The notes below the pieces were generated by a model that made no database searches, was not told the origin of the DNA, and was given only the letters and a program-made list of their open reading frames with translations. Below are positions 8,406 to 17,381 of a stretch of DNA of 64,000 bases, one piece after another. Positions within the stretch are counted from its first letter, which is position 1. Each line of letters starts with the position of its first letter. The stretch comes from Novosphingobium sp. Chol11. Its GTDB lineage: Bacteria > Pseudomonadota > Alphaproteobacteria > Sphingomonadales > Sphingomonadaceae. The stretch spans positions 1,801,335 through 1,865,334 of the forward strand of contig NZ_OBMU01000001.1 of NCBI RefSeq assembly GCF_900218065.1, given 5' to 3'. Made by a program: the position numbers and the translations under genes.

Positions 8406-9740
8406 ATGACGAAATTCGCAGTCACCCGCCGGGCCGTGACCGCTGCCGCGATGGTCGCGCTGTTGGCGGGCTGTGGCATCGTGGGGGGCAAGAAGGGCGG
8501 CCCCAAGACTCCCGTGGTCGGCAACCGCGTATCGATCCTGACCAATGAGCAAGGGGTGGAAGTCGATCCGACCCTGGCCGATGTGCCCGTCACGCTCCCG
8601 GACGCCTATGCCAATGATCAATGGTCCCAGCCGGGCGGCGGCCCTTCCAAGGCGATGGGCCATCTTGCTCTGAGCGCCTCCCCGGCTACCGCCTGGACCA
8701 GCTCGATAGAAGGAAGCACGCCGCGCGCGCGCCTCGCCTCCTCGCCCGTCATCGCCAACGGCAAGCTCTACGTCATCGACGCGGGTGCGCGTGTCATAGC
8801 GTTCGATGCCACAAGTGGCGCCAAACTCTGGCAGACCGCCCTTCCCGCCGAAGGCAGCGGCCGGGCCTTGTTCGGTGGCGGCGTCAGCATCGTCGATGAC
8901 AAGATTTACGCAAGCACGGGCGTCGGCGACGTGGCCGCACTTAGTGCGGCGAACGGCTCCATCTTGTGGAAGAAGCGCCCCGGTGGCCCGCTGCGGGGGG
9001 CGCCCACGCTCGCCAATGGCCATGTCTATGTCATGGGCCAGGACAACCAGATCTTCGCACTGAACCAGAGCGATGGTGAAGTGCAGTGGACCGACAGCGG
9101 CACATTGCAGGTCACGGGCGTGTTCGGTGTGGCGGCGCCCGCCGCCGCGCAGGGGACGGTGATCGCAGGCTATAGCTCGGGCGAACTCACTGCCTATCGC
9201 TATGAAAATGGCCGCACCCTCTGGGGCGACGCCCTGTCGCGCACCAGCATTTCGACCGCGGTTGCGTCGCTCACCGACATCGACGCCAATCCTGTTGTCG
9301 ACCGCGGCCGCGTCTTCGCCATCGGACAGGGCGGCCGCATGGCCTCCTACGAACTGGTGAGCGGCCAGCGCCTGTGGGAAATCAACATTGCCGGCATCTC
9401 GACCCCCTGGGTGGCAGGCGAATGGGTGTTCGTCGTGACCAGCGACGCCAAGCTGCTCTGCGTCGCCCGCGCGACCGGCAAAATCCGCTGGATCAGCCAG
9501 CTTCGCCGGTGGGAAAAGGAAAAGAAGAAGGCGAACGCCATCCGCTGGACCGGGCCGGTACTTGCTGGAGGACGCCTGATCCTTGTATCCACGCATGGCG
9601 ATCTCAACTATGTCGATCCGGCGACCGGAGCGATCCAGTCTGAGGTGGACATGGACAGGTCCATGTCGCTTTCCCCCGTTGTCGCCAACAACATGCTCTA
9701 TATTCTTGCTGACGACGGCAAGCTGACGGCGCTGCGCTAA
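8406..9740 (+). CDS. bamB: Outer-membrane assembly lipoprotein BamB
   Basis: BamB is a periplasmic lipoprotein beta propeller that scaffolds the BAM complex for outer-membrane protein insertion. A lipoprotein signal with lipobox LLAGC (Cys23 from this start) is followed by repeated PQQ-like propeller blades (AFDATSGAKLWQT, ALSAANGSILWKK, ALNQSDGEVQWTD, YELVSGQRLWEIN, CVARATGKIRWIS). It is about 445 residues, slightly longer than E. coli BamB. An in-frame ATG at 8391 is an alternative start; 8406 is preferred because GGGGA lies eight bases before it and the signal peptide is then of normal length. Confidence 0.94.
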   Translation: MTKFAVTRRAVTAAAMVALLAGCGIVGGKKGGPKTPVVGNRVSILTNEQGVEVDPTLADVPVTLPDAYANDQWSQPGGGPSKAMGHLALSASPATAWTSSIEGSTPRARLASSPVIANGKLYVIDAGARVIAFDATSGAKLWQTALPAEGSGRALFGGGVSIVDDKIYASTGVGDVAALSAANGSILWKKRPGGPLRGAPTLANGHVYVMGQDNQIFALNQSDGEVQWTDSGTLQVTGVFGVAAPAAAQGTVIAGYSSGELTAYRYENGRTLWGDALSRTSISTAVASLTDIDANPVVDRGRVFAIGQGGRMASYELVSGQRLWEINIAGISTPWVAGEWVFVVTSDAKLLCVARATGKIRWISQLRRWEKEKKKANAIRWTGPVLAGGRLILVSTHGDLNYVDPATGAIQSEVDMDRSMSLSPVVANNMLYILADDGKLTALR

Positions 9741-9773
9741 GGCGGCGCCATAGAAAGGAAACGGGCCCTCATC

Positions 9774-11156
9774 ATGCTGCCCACAGTTGCCATTGTCGGG
9801 CGGCCCAATGTGGGCAAGTCCACCCTTTTCAACCGGCTCGTCGGCAAGAAGCTGGCGCTGGTCGATGACCAGCCCGGCGTCACGCGCGACCGGCGTGAAG
9901 GGCAGGCAAATCTGCTCGGTGTCGATTTCACCATCATCGACACGGCAGGCTATGAGGATGAAGATCCCCAGACCTTGCCCGGCCGCATGCGCATGCAAAC
10001 GCAGGCTGCCGTTGAAAGCGCCGACGTCGCGCTGTTCCTCATGGACGCCCGCGCAGGCGTGACCCCGCTCGATGAGGAAATCGCCCGCTGGCTGCGCGAA
10101 GGTGACGCGCCTGTCGTGCTGGTCGCCAACAAGGCGGAAGGCAGAACGGGAGCCGACGGCGTCATGGAAGCCTTCAGCCTGGGCCTTGGCGAGCCTGTCC
10201 CGCTGTCGGCCGAACATGGCCAGGGCATGGCCGACCTCTTCCAGGCGCTCCTCCCCTATATCGACCGCGAGGAAGAGGAAGAAGACGAGGAGGCCGAACC
10301 GAGCGAGGCAGACCTTGAGGCCGCCCCGCTCAAGCTCGCCATCGTGGGCCGCCCCAACGCGGGAAAATCGACCCTCATCAACCGCTTGCTGGGTGAAAAT
10401 CGTCTGCTGACCGGCCCTGAAGCAGGCATCACCCGAGACAGCATCGCGGTCGACTGGGCCTGGACCGATCCTCGCGATGAGGATGCCGACCCGCGCCCTG
10501 TCCGCCTGATTGACACCGCAGGTATGCGCAAGCGCGCCAAGGTGCAGGACAAGCTTGAAAAGCTCGCTGTTTCGGACGGTCTGAACGCTGTGAACTTCGC
10601 CGAAGTCGTCGTGCTTCTGCTCGATTCCACGCGTGGTCTTGAGGCGCAGGACCTGCGCATCGCCGACAAGGTGCTGGAAGAAGGCCGCGCCCTCGTCGTC
10701 GCGCTCAATAAGTGGGACACGGTGGAAAATGGCTCGGCCCTCTATCAGGGCATCAAGCAGGCGCTTTCTGACGGACTCGCGCAAATTCGCGGCGTTCCTA
10801 TCATGACAGTCTCCGGCGCGACCGGAAAAGGCCTGGATGATCTCATCCGCGTCGCCTTCGAAACGCGCACCGCCTGGTCGCAACGTGTGTCCACCGGCAT
10901 TCTCAACCGCTGGTTCGAACGCGCGCTGGAAGCCAATCCTCCTCCGGCCCCTGGCGGCAAGCGGATCAAGCTGCGCTACATCACGCAGAACAAGACTCGC
11001 CCTCCTACGTTCGTGCTGTTCGGCACGCGTCTGGACGAACTGCCGGAAAGCTACCGGCGCTATCTCGTCAACGGCATCCGGAAGGAGCTGGGCTTCGGCG
11101 CCGTTCCGGTGCGCCTGACGTTGCGTAGCGCGCGCAATCCTTATGCCAACAAATGA
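9774..11156 (+). CDS. der: Ribosome assembly GTPase Der (EngA)
   Basis: Der has two tandem GTPase domains and a KH-like C-terminal domain and acts in 50S ribosome maturation. Domain 1 shows GRPNVGKST, DTAGYED and a NKAE motif. An acidic linker (EEEEEDEEAEPSEAD, about residues 164-178) leads to domain 2 with GRPNAGKST, DTAGMRKRAK and NKWD. The C-terminal part reads LRYITQNKTRPPTFVLFGTR. At 460 residues it is full length. It is the third gene of the yfgM-bamB-der run, and its last 14 bases overlap the next gene. Confidence 0.97.
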   Translation: MLPTVAIVGRPNVGKSTLFNRLVGKKLALVDDQPGVTRDRREGQANLLGVDFTIIDTAGYEDEDPQTLPGRMRMQTQAAVESADVALFLMDARAGVTPLDEEIARWLREGDAPVVLVANKAEGRTGADGVMEAFSLGLGEPVPLSAEHGQGMADLFQALLPYIDREEEEEDEEAEPSEADLEAAPLKLAIVGRPNAGKSTLINRLLGENRLLTGPEAGITRDSIAVDWAWTDPRDEDADPRPVRLIDTAGMRKRAKVQDKLEKLAVSDGLNAVNFAEVVVLLLDSTRGLEAQDLRIADKVLEEGRALVVALNKWDTVENGSALYQGIKQALSDGLAQIRGVPIMTVSGATGKGLDDLIRVAFETRTAWSQRVSTGILNRWFERALEANPPPAPGGKRIKLRYITQNKTRPPTFVLFGTRLDELPESYRRYLVNGIRKELGFGAVPVRLTLRSARNPYANK

Positions 11157-11358
11157 TCCGGTGCATGTGAATGCCAGGGGAATGAAATGCCCCTGGCCTG
11201 CCCTGCGTGCCGCCCGGGCCATGCGGTCAGCCGATTTGGTGACGGTAGAAGCGGACGATCCCAACGCCGCCCGCGAACTGGAGGCGTTGACCCGGCAGCA
11301 TGGCTGGGGCTTTGCCGAAACCGCTCCGGACCGGTTCCAATTGTCGCGCAATTCCTGA
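11143..11358 (+). CDS. TusA-family sulfurtransferase-like protein
   Basis: A 71-residue TusA/SirA-like protein. The family motif C-P-x-P appears as MKCPWPALRAARAM with the expected N-terminal active-site Cys at residue 16. TusA passes persulfide sulfur for tRNA thiolation or molybdenum-cofactor synthesis; single-domain paralogues have various uses. The start lies inside the der coding sequence (14-base overlap), which suggests translational coupling. It is somewhat shorter than E. coli TusA (81 aa). Which sulfur pathway it serves cannot be told. Confidence 0.85.
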   Translation: MPTNDPVHVNARGMKCPWPALRAARAMRSADLVTVEADDPNAARELEALTRQHGWGFAETAPDRFQLSRNS

Positions 11359-11440
11359 AGCTTGCCCGGTTCTGACGCTACGGCTTAACCTGCTGTTTAC
11401 GCACCCCTTCTATCGTGAAGGTGAAACAGGGAGTGACACC

Positions 11441-11881
11441 GTGTCATATCAAGAGGCAGAACTGGTCAACCAGCCCGATCTGGCCAAGTCCAGAGCGGAA
11501 CTGGGCAGCGCATTTGTCCGTATCCTGAGCTATTTTCGCGAAGATGGCGAAAAAGCCATCAGCGCCATCGAGCAGGCCATACGCGAACGCAACGCCATCG
11601 CTCTTGTCACTCCGGCTCACACGCTGAAGGGCGAATCAGCTCAGTTCGGCGCCCATCGGCTGAGCGGTATGGCCGAACGGATCGAAATGGTCGCGCGGCG
11701 CTGCGTCGAGAGCCACGAAGGACCTGACGAATTGATCGAAGTCGTCGTCGCTCTGCGGCCTTGCTTTACCGAAACCATGTCCATCCTCGATCGTGACTCC
11801 AATCCGCTGGTAGCCCGTCGCCCCGCCACTTTCGGCCGTCGCGCCGATAGCCCACCGGCAGGTTTTGGCCGCATGGCCTGA
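11441..11881 (+). CDS. Orphan Hpt (histidine phosphotransfer) domain protein
   Basis: A 146-residue all-helical protein with an Hpt signature: TPAHTLKGESAQFGAHRLS, with phospho-accepting His60. It would relay phosphate between a hybrid kinase and a response regulator. No kinase or regulator gene is adjacent. GTG 11441 is chosen because GGGAG (11429-11433) gives proper spacing and because the family core begins soon after; longer in-frame starts lack an RBS. The Arg/Pro-rich tail (residues 125-146) is outside the domain. Confidence 0.82.
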   Translation: MSYQEAELVNQPDLAKSRAELGSAFVRILSYFREDGEKAISAIEQAIRERNAIALVTPAHTLKGESAQFGAHRLSGMAERIEMVARRCVESHEGPDELIEVVVALRPCFTETMSILDRDSNPLVARRPATFGRRADSPPAGFGRMA

Positions 11882-11924
11882 TCGGCTGCATCACGTATTG
11901 AAATAAAACGGATCAGCGCCCCAT

Positions 11925-12923
11925 ATGCAGGCGATGATCCGTTTTTCCGTTCTGGACCTTGTCCCCGTCATTGAAGGAAGCAGCGTTGGCGAGGCTCTCT
12001 CCAACGCAGCCGCCTTCGCCGCACACGCCGAAAACCTTGGCTTTCATCGCTATTGGGTGGCCGAACATCATGGCATGCCTGGCATCGCCTCTGCTGCAAC
12101 CTCGGTTGTGCTGGCCCATATCGGACAGGCGACATCCACGATCCGCATAGGCTCCGGCGGCATCATGCTGCCCAACCATGCGCCTTTGCTGATAGCCGAG
12201 CAGTTCGGCACGCTTGCGGCCCTTTTCCCCGGCCGCGTCGATCTTGGACTGGGCCGCGCGCCGGGGTCCGACCAGCGGGTGGCTCAAGCCATGCGGCGCA
12301 CACTTACCGGCGGGCCGGATGAGTTCCCCCGCGATGTGATGGAATTGCAGGCCTATTTTGGGGGCGACGCACGGCTTGGTTTTCAAGCGACGCCGGGCGC
12401 TGGCGAAAATGTGCCGATCTGGATCCTGGGCTCCAGCCTGTATGGCGCTCAACTCGCTGCCGCGCTGGGCCTGCCATACGCGTTCGCTTCTCATTTCGCT
12501 CCGGGAGCACTTGATGAAGCGATCGCTGTTTACCGGCGGCACTTCAGGCCCTCGGCCCAACTTGACCGTCCCTATGTGATGGCAGGCTATAATGTCTTCG
12601 CAGCCGACAGCATGGAAGAGGCGCGGCTGCTCGCCACGTCCATGCAGCAGGCGTTCGTGCGTTTGCGCACCGGCCAACCTGGCAAGCTGCAACCGCCTGT
12701 GCCCGGCTATTTTGAAAGCCTGCCGCCCGGTGCGCAGGCCATGTTGTCGGACGTCCTCAGAGCGACGACGATCGGGACGCAGGAGAAGGTGGAGCAGGAT
12801 CTCGCCGCCTTCATCGATCGTACCGGCGTGGACGAGTTGATCCTTGGCGGCCAAATCCATGATTTTGAAGCACGCAAACGCAGCCTGGAGATCGCGATGG
12901 CCGCCGCCCAGGCAATCAACTGA
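11925..12923 (+). CDS. LLM-class flavin-dependent oxidoreductase (MsnO8-like)
   Basis: A 332-residue luciferase-like monooxygenase of the single-component MsnO8 type, using reduced flavin supplied from elsewhere. Characteristic stretches are [12 protein letters not shown] at the N-terminus, [43 protein letters not shown] and [18 protein letters not shown]. The substrate is unknown. The start could also be ATG 11934. It ends eight bases inside the convergent acyltransferase gene. Confidence 0.9.
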   Translation: MQAMIRFSVLDLVPVIEGSSVGEALSNAAAFAAHAENLGFHRYWVAEHHGMPGIASAATSVVLAHIGQATSTIRIGSGGIMLPNHAPLLIAEQFGTLAALFPGRVDLGLGRAPGSDQRVAQAMRRTLTGGPDEFPRDVMELQAYFGGDARLGFQATPGAGENVPIWILGSSLYGAQLAAALGLPYAFASHFAPGALDEAIAVYRRHFRPSAQLDRPYVMAGYNVFAADSMEEARLLATSMQQAFVRLRTGQPGKLQPPVPGYFESLPPGAQAMLSDVLRATTIGTQEKVEQDLAAFIDRTGVDELILGGQIHDFEARKRSLEIAMAAAQAIN

Positions 12924-13995
12924 GTGCTGGCGCCCCTTGCAACCGCCCGCCGCTCAACAGCTTGGCAAGACCCGGCCAGGCCCGGCTGAGCAGCGAGCCC
13001 AGCAACAGCACGGCCACCAGCACCAAGAGCGGCTGGATCAACAGGTAAGCCGGATAGAAGGGCGATCCAAGCTTTCCGAACAATGCGCCCAGCACGGGGC
13101 CGCCTAGCCAGATCAGGATGAGATGTGAGCAGAAGATGAGGAAGGCGAACGGCTCAACCCTCAACAATATGCCACGTAGAGGGCTCGCAGCCAGCGCCCA
13201 GGACAGCCGCCAGAAGCAGGTAGCGGCCGCGACACGCACCGCCAGGTCGAGCATCGCAACGCCGATGGCGGCTCCCTGCATGGGTTTCAGGGAGAAATGA
13301 AGCTGCACCGTCATGAGGAGAAGAAAGGGCGTCGCCGCCGCGATCCAACCTAGTGCAGCAACCCGTTCGGCAAGGCCCGCACGACGCGCGATCATACCGA
13401 TGACGAAGAAGAACAGGATTGCCGGGCGCATCAGGATCGGCGGCCCCCAGCCCGCAATCTGAGCAACCGCAGCCAACATGGCCACGCCCATCAGCAAGCG
13501 GCTAGGAAGGCGGATCAGCAGCGGCGCGAAGACCATGCACAGGAATAGGTCCCGCAGGAAAGGCATCTGCACATTGATGTCGGGATTGCGGCTGACGATG
13601 AACAGTTCCTGGAACAGCCAGTCGAACGAAACCGGCACGGGAGCCGACAGCCCGAGAGACCAAGCCGCGCCGGACACCAGCAGGATGCCCAGGCCATTCC
13701 ACAAGATCATCGGTAGCAGGATCGTTCGCGACTTTTGCAGGACATGGCGAAACCAGTTCTGCGTTCGGGATGATCCGCTCACCAACCAGCCCGAAATGAC
13801 GCCCAGCAACGGCACGGCGCTGCGGCCAAATATCTCCATCAGCAGCCACCGGAGATTTTCCTGTGGCGTACCCCGGGCAATCTCCAGATCATGCCCGTTC
13901 AGGCCCGTCCAGGCATGAACGTAGACCACACCCAAGATGCAAATCACGCGCGCTATGGCAATCGCATCGGATCGGCGCGCCGCATCGGCCGTCAT
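12916..13995 (-). CDS. Acyltransferase-3 family membrane protein
   Basis: About 360 residues with ten or so hydrophobic segments, matching the acyltransferase-3 family (OafA/NodX type), which O-acylates surface glycans or lipids from the inner membrane. The N-terminal helix reads [18 protein letters not shown] with the conserved His, and [27 protein letters not shown] follows. The next gene boundary does not reveal the acceptor; no glycan cluster is near. Start is uncertain: ATG 13995 is used, and TTG 14013 is possible; neither has a good RBS. Confidence 0.82.
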   Translation of the reverse strand: MTADAARRSDAIAIARVICILGVVYVHAWTGLNGHDLEIARGTPQENLRWLLMEIFGRSAVPLLGVISGWLVSGSSRTQNWFRHVLQKSRTILLPMILWNGLGILLVSGAAWSLGLSAPVPVSFDWLFQELFIVSRNPDINVQMPFLRDLFLCMVFAPLLIRLPSRLLMGVAMLAAVAQIAGWGPPILMRPAILFFFVIGMIARRAGLAERVAALGWIAAATPFLLLMTVQLHFSLKPMQGAAIGVAMLDLAVRVAAATCFWRLSWALAASPLRGILLRVEPFAFLIFCSHLILIWLGGPVLGALFGKLGSPFYPAYLLIQPLLVLVAVLLLGSLLSRAWPGLAKLLSGGRLQGAPALS

Positions 13996-14234
13996 CAACT
14001 GGGTCAAAGGCAAATCCTGAACTTACGGCAATTGCGAACCCGATACGCATGGCCAACGATTCGGACCAGAGCGGAAGGCATCCGCTCACGGCAGAAGGTG
14101 GCGATAGCGGGGCCGAAGGGTAGCAAAGACCGCTGTTCAAGCCTTTCGGATAAGCCATTTCTTTACCTCTCCATGGCTAAAACGGCGCACCAAATTCCGG
14201 CCGCTTGCGCCGGGCACAGATTTCAGGGGGGCGT

Positions 14235-15887
14235 ATGAGCCACATGCCAGGTGCTGCCGAATTCACGCATGGCCATACGCAGCCTACGTCTGCTGCTGCT
14301 ATCGGAGCGGTGTTCCAGATCGCCGGTTCCAGTTCCAAGGTGCTGATCGATGCAGCTTCCATGGCAGCGCTGGCGCATGACCAAGATCCTTGCACGGCGA
14401 TGGCGGGGCAGGTCGGCAGTCAGGTCAAGATGCGCGTAGGCAATGCATGGTTGATCGCCAGCGTACGCTCGATGACGCTCGACCGGCAGGACAATGGTCT
14501 CATCATCGCCGATATCGACTTCCTTGGAGAAGGGGATGAGGACGATGTCACCGGGCAGATCCACCATTTCCGCCGTGGCGTAACCCGCTATCCGGCGCCA
14601 GGCACGGAAATATTCGCCGTGTCGAGCGCCGACATGCAGCAGATCTACGCCGCTGATGACCGGCCACATGTGCAGATCGGCACGGTCTATCCCACCACCG
14701 ACACGCGCGCCGCGCTGTATGTAGACTCCATGCTGGGCAAGCATTTCGCGCTGCTGGGATCGACCGGCACCGGCAAATCGACGAGCGCCGCCCTCATCCT
14801 CCACAGGATTTGCGACCTGTCGCCCGAAGGCCATATCGTGATGGTCGATCCGCACGGCGAATATGGCGCAGCCTTTGCCCAGAATGGCGCGGTATTCGAC
14901 GTTGGCAATCTTGCGCTGCCCTATTGGCTGATGAACTTCGAGGAGCATTGCGAGGTGTTCGTCACCTCGCAGGGGTCTGACCGCACGGTCGATTGCGACA
15001 TCCTGGCCAAATGCCTGCTCGCCGCGCGGCAGAAGAACCGGTTGGCGGAAAGCCTTGGCCGCCTGACGGTAGACTCGCCCATTCCCTATCTTCTGTCCGA
15101 TCTCACCAACATTCTGCAGAACGAGATGGGGAAGCTCGACAAGGGCACGGGCGCCCTCCCCTATATGCGGCTCAAAACCAAGGTCGACGAGATCAAGGCC
15201 GACCCGCGATACAGCTTCATGTTCTCCGGAATGCTCGTCGCGGACACGATGCAGGAATTTCTGGCGAAGATCTTTCGTCTGCCATCCGGCGGGAAACCCA
15301 TCTCGATCATCGACGTATCCGCCATGCCTTCCGACATCACATCCGTGGTCGTGTCGGTGCTGTCGCGGCTGGTGTTCGACTATGCGATCTGGGCGCGTGA
15401 CGAGGCCCAGAGGCCTATCCTTCTCGTGTGTGAAGAGGCGCACCGCTACATTCCCAGCACCACGACGGGTAACGGCCAGGCGGTCCGCCGCATCCTGGAA
15501 CGCATCGCAAAGGAAGGCCGCAAATACGGCGTGTCGCTAGGCCTTATCACGCAGCGTCCCTCCGACCTTGCCGAAGGCGTGCTGTCGCAATGCGGCACGA
15601 TCATCTCCATGCGCCTCAACAATGATCGAGATCAGGCATTTGTGAGGGCCGCAATGCCCGAAGGCGCGCGCGGCTTCCTTGATTCCATCCCGGCCTTGCG
15701 CAATCGGGAAGCAATCATATGCGGCGAAGGCGTCGCCGTGCCGATCCGCGTTGCGCTCGACAATCTGGAAGAAGAACGGCGCCCTGCGTCGGGCGACCCG
15801 AGCTTCACAAACCTGTGGCGCCAGTCTGGCGGGGAAGCCGACATCCTCGACCGCACCATCACCCGCTGGCGCAGCCAGGGCCGCTGA
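14235..15887 (+). CDS. HerA-like hexameric ATPase (DUF87)
   Basis: A 550-residue ATPase with the HerA/FtsK-type architecture: an N-terminal beta-barrel (HAS-barrel-like) region to about residue 160, Walker A GSTGTGKST, a DPHGEYG motif and Walker B ILLVCEEAHRYIP, then the arginine-finger/sensor region LGLITQRPSDLAEGVLSQCGT. HerA proteins translocate DNA, usually with a NurA nuclease; no NurA is adjacent. ATG 14235 follows AGGGGGGC and is preferred over an upstream in-frame start at 14205. It ends three bases before the convergent MATE gene. Confidence 0.88.
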   Translation: MSHMPGAAEFTHGHTQPTSAAAIGAVFQIAGSSSKVLIDAASMAALAHDQDPCTAMAGQVGSQVKMRVGNAWLIASVRSMTLDRQDNGLIIADIDFLGEGDEDDVTGQIHHFRRGVTRYPAPGTEIFAVSSADMQQIYAADDRPHVQIGTVYPTTDTRAALYVDSMLGKHFALLGSTGTGKSTSAALILHRICDLSPEGHIVMVDPHGEYGAAFAQNGAVFDVGNLALPYWLMNFEEHCEVFVTSQGSDRTVDCDILAKCLLAARQKNRLAESLGRLTVDSPIPYLLSDLTNILQNEMGKLDKGTGALPYMRLKTKVDEIKADPRYSFMFSGMLVADTMQEFLAKIFRLPSGGKPISIIDVSAMPSDITSVVVSVLSRLVFDYAIWARDEAQRPILLVCEEAHRYIPSTTTGNGQAVRRILERIAKEGRKYGVSLGLITQRPSDLAEGVLSQCGTIISMRLNNDRDQAFVRAAMPEGARGFLDSIPALRNREAIICGEGVAVPIRVALDNLEEERRPASGDPSFTNLWRQSGGEADILDRTITRWRSQGR

Positions 15888-15890
15888 TCG

Positions 15891-17342
15891 TCAACCGGCA
15901 GGTGCGAACCGGCCTGCAGGCTCACTCTCGGCATTGACGCTTTCCCGGCATTCTTCCTCATGCACCGGGACGAGCAGCTTCGCCTTGCGCCAGCCGCCAA
16001 GCAGATAAGTGATCCCGGCGATCAGGAAAGACGATCCCGAACTCACCGGGAAGCTCAACCATAATGCATCAGCGCCCAGATAGGGGTAGGCGAAGTAATA
16101 GAAGCCAAGCCTCACGCCAAAAAGCGTGATGACGAGGATGATCAGCGGCCTCACGACCACGCCATTGGCCCGCATGACGCCGAACAGGATCATGGTCGAA
16201 CCGAATAGCAGGAAGCTCCACGTCGCCAGCAACTGCATGTTCCAGGCGGCATCGATGGCTGCCCTGTTGTCACCAAGGAAAAGCGACAGCAAAGGCGCAT
16301 GGAACAGGAGGATGATGCCGATCATCGCGCCGGTGATCAGCAGCAGATAGCCAAGGCCATAAGCTGTGATCCGGCCAATCCTGTCCCAGCGGTTCGCACC
16401 GATGTTCTGAGCCGCCATTGCGCTGACCGCTGCGCCCATCGCCATCGCTGGCATCTGCAAATAGGTCCATATCTGCTGCGCAGCGCCATAGGCGGCCGTC
16501 ACGATAAAACCTTCGCGATTGACGAGGCCGATGATCATCAGGCCGACCGCCGACATGACGATCATCTGCAAACCCATGGGCAGTCCCTTGCCCAGCAGGA
16601 TGCGCAACTGGTCCGGAGCGGGCACCAGATAACCAAGCTCCCGTCCCCGCAGCCGGAGCGGCAAATCCTTGACATAGACATAGACGACCAGGCCCAGCAG
16701 GCTGACGATCCCCGCCACCGCGGTCGCCGCAGCCGATCCGCCGATCCCCATCGCCGGAATTGGTCCCAATCCCAGAATGAACAGCGGATTGAGCACCAGA
16801 TCGATGATCACGCTCACGAACATGAAGATGAGAGGCGTGCGCGCGTCGCCAGCCCCCCTTAACCCCATCATCATCATGACGCTGATCAGCGTTGCCGGCA
16901 TGGCGATGAAAATCACGCGCAGATAGACCAGCGCCATGTCGAACGCTTCTACCGGCGTTCCCAACAGGCGCAGCATCGCGGGCGAGAAAGCCCACCCAGC
17001 CGCAGCCACGACAATGCCCAATATGGTGCAGAAACCAGTAGCCGAGCCGAACGACCGGCGTGCGGCATCCATGTCACCGCGCCCCGCCGCTTGCGCAATC
17101 ACCACCGTGGACGCCATGCCGAAGCCAAACACGATGGAAAACATCAGGAACATCGTGATGTTTGCATTGGCAGTGGCGGCAAGAGCCTGCGCCCCCAGAA
17201 ATCGGCCAACCCAGATGGCGTTGATCGATCCATTCAGCGACTGGAGCACATTGGACGCCAGGGTAGGTATGGCGAACAACAGCAAAGACGACGCGATAGG
17301 TCCGTTTACCAGGTCTCTCGCTTCGCGCTTTCCTGCCGCCAT
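15891..17342 (-). CDS. MATE-family efflux transporter
   Basis: A 483-residue membrane protein with 12 predicted helices and the MATE plan: cation-coupled drug/metabolite export. Typical stretches are ASNVLQSLNGSINAIWVGRFLG, FGFGMASTVVIAQAAGRGD and MMGLRGAGDARTPLIFM. ATG 17342 with an upstream GGGAGG is preferred over an in-frame GTG at 17369. It begins 39 bases after valS ends, in the same direction, so it may be the last gene of the pcm-tolC-popZ-valS run. Substrate unknown. Confidence 0.9.
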   Translation of the reverse strand: MAAGKREARDLVNGPIASSLLLFAIPTLASNVLQSLNGSINAIWVGRFLGAQALAATANANITMFLMFSIVFGFGMASTVVIAQAAGRGDMDAARRSFGSATGFCTILGIVVAAAGWAFSPAMLRLLGTPVEAFDMALVYLRVIFIAMPATLISVMMMMGLRGAGDARTPLIFMFVSVIIDLVLNPLFILGLGPIPAMGIGGSAAATAVAGIVSLLGLVVYVYVKDLPLRLRGRELGYLVPAPDQLRILLGKGLPMGLQMIVMSAVGLMIIGLVNREGFIVTAAYGAAQQIWTYLQMPAMAMGAAVSAMAAQNIGANRWDRIGRITAYGLGYLLLITGAMIGIILLFHAPLLSLFLGDNRAAIDAAWNMQLLATWSFLLFGSTMILFGVMRANGVVVRPLIILVITLFGVRLGFYYFAYPYLGADALWLSFPVSSGSSFLIAGITYLLGGWRKAKLLVPVHEEECRESVNAESEPAGRFAPAG

Positions 17343-17381
17343 TCTCCGCCCCTCCCATGATGTCGCCACATCAGTAACAGA

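Noticed and set aside
8157..11351. Very long minus-strand open frame (over 1000 codons) opposite bamB and der
   Set aside because: It is antisense to two well-supported genes, is rich in Arg/Gly/His with no domain, and results from high-GC codon bias.
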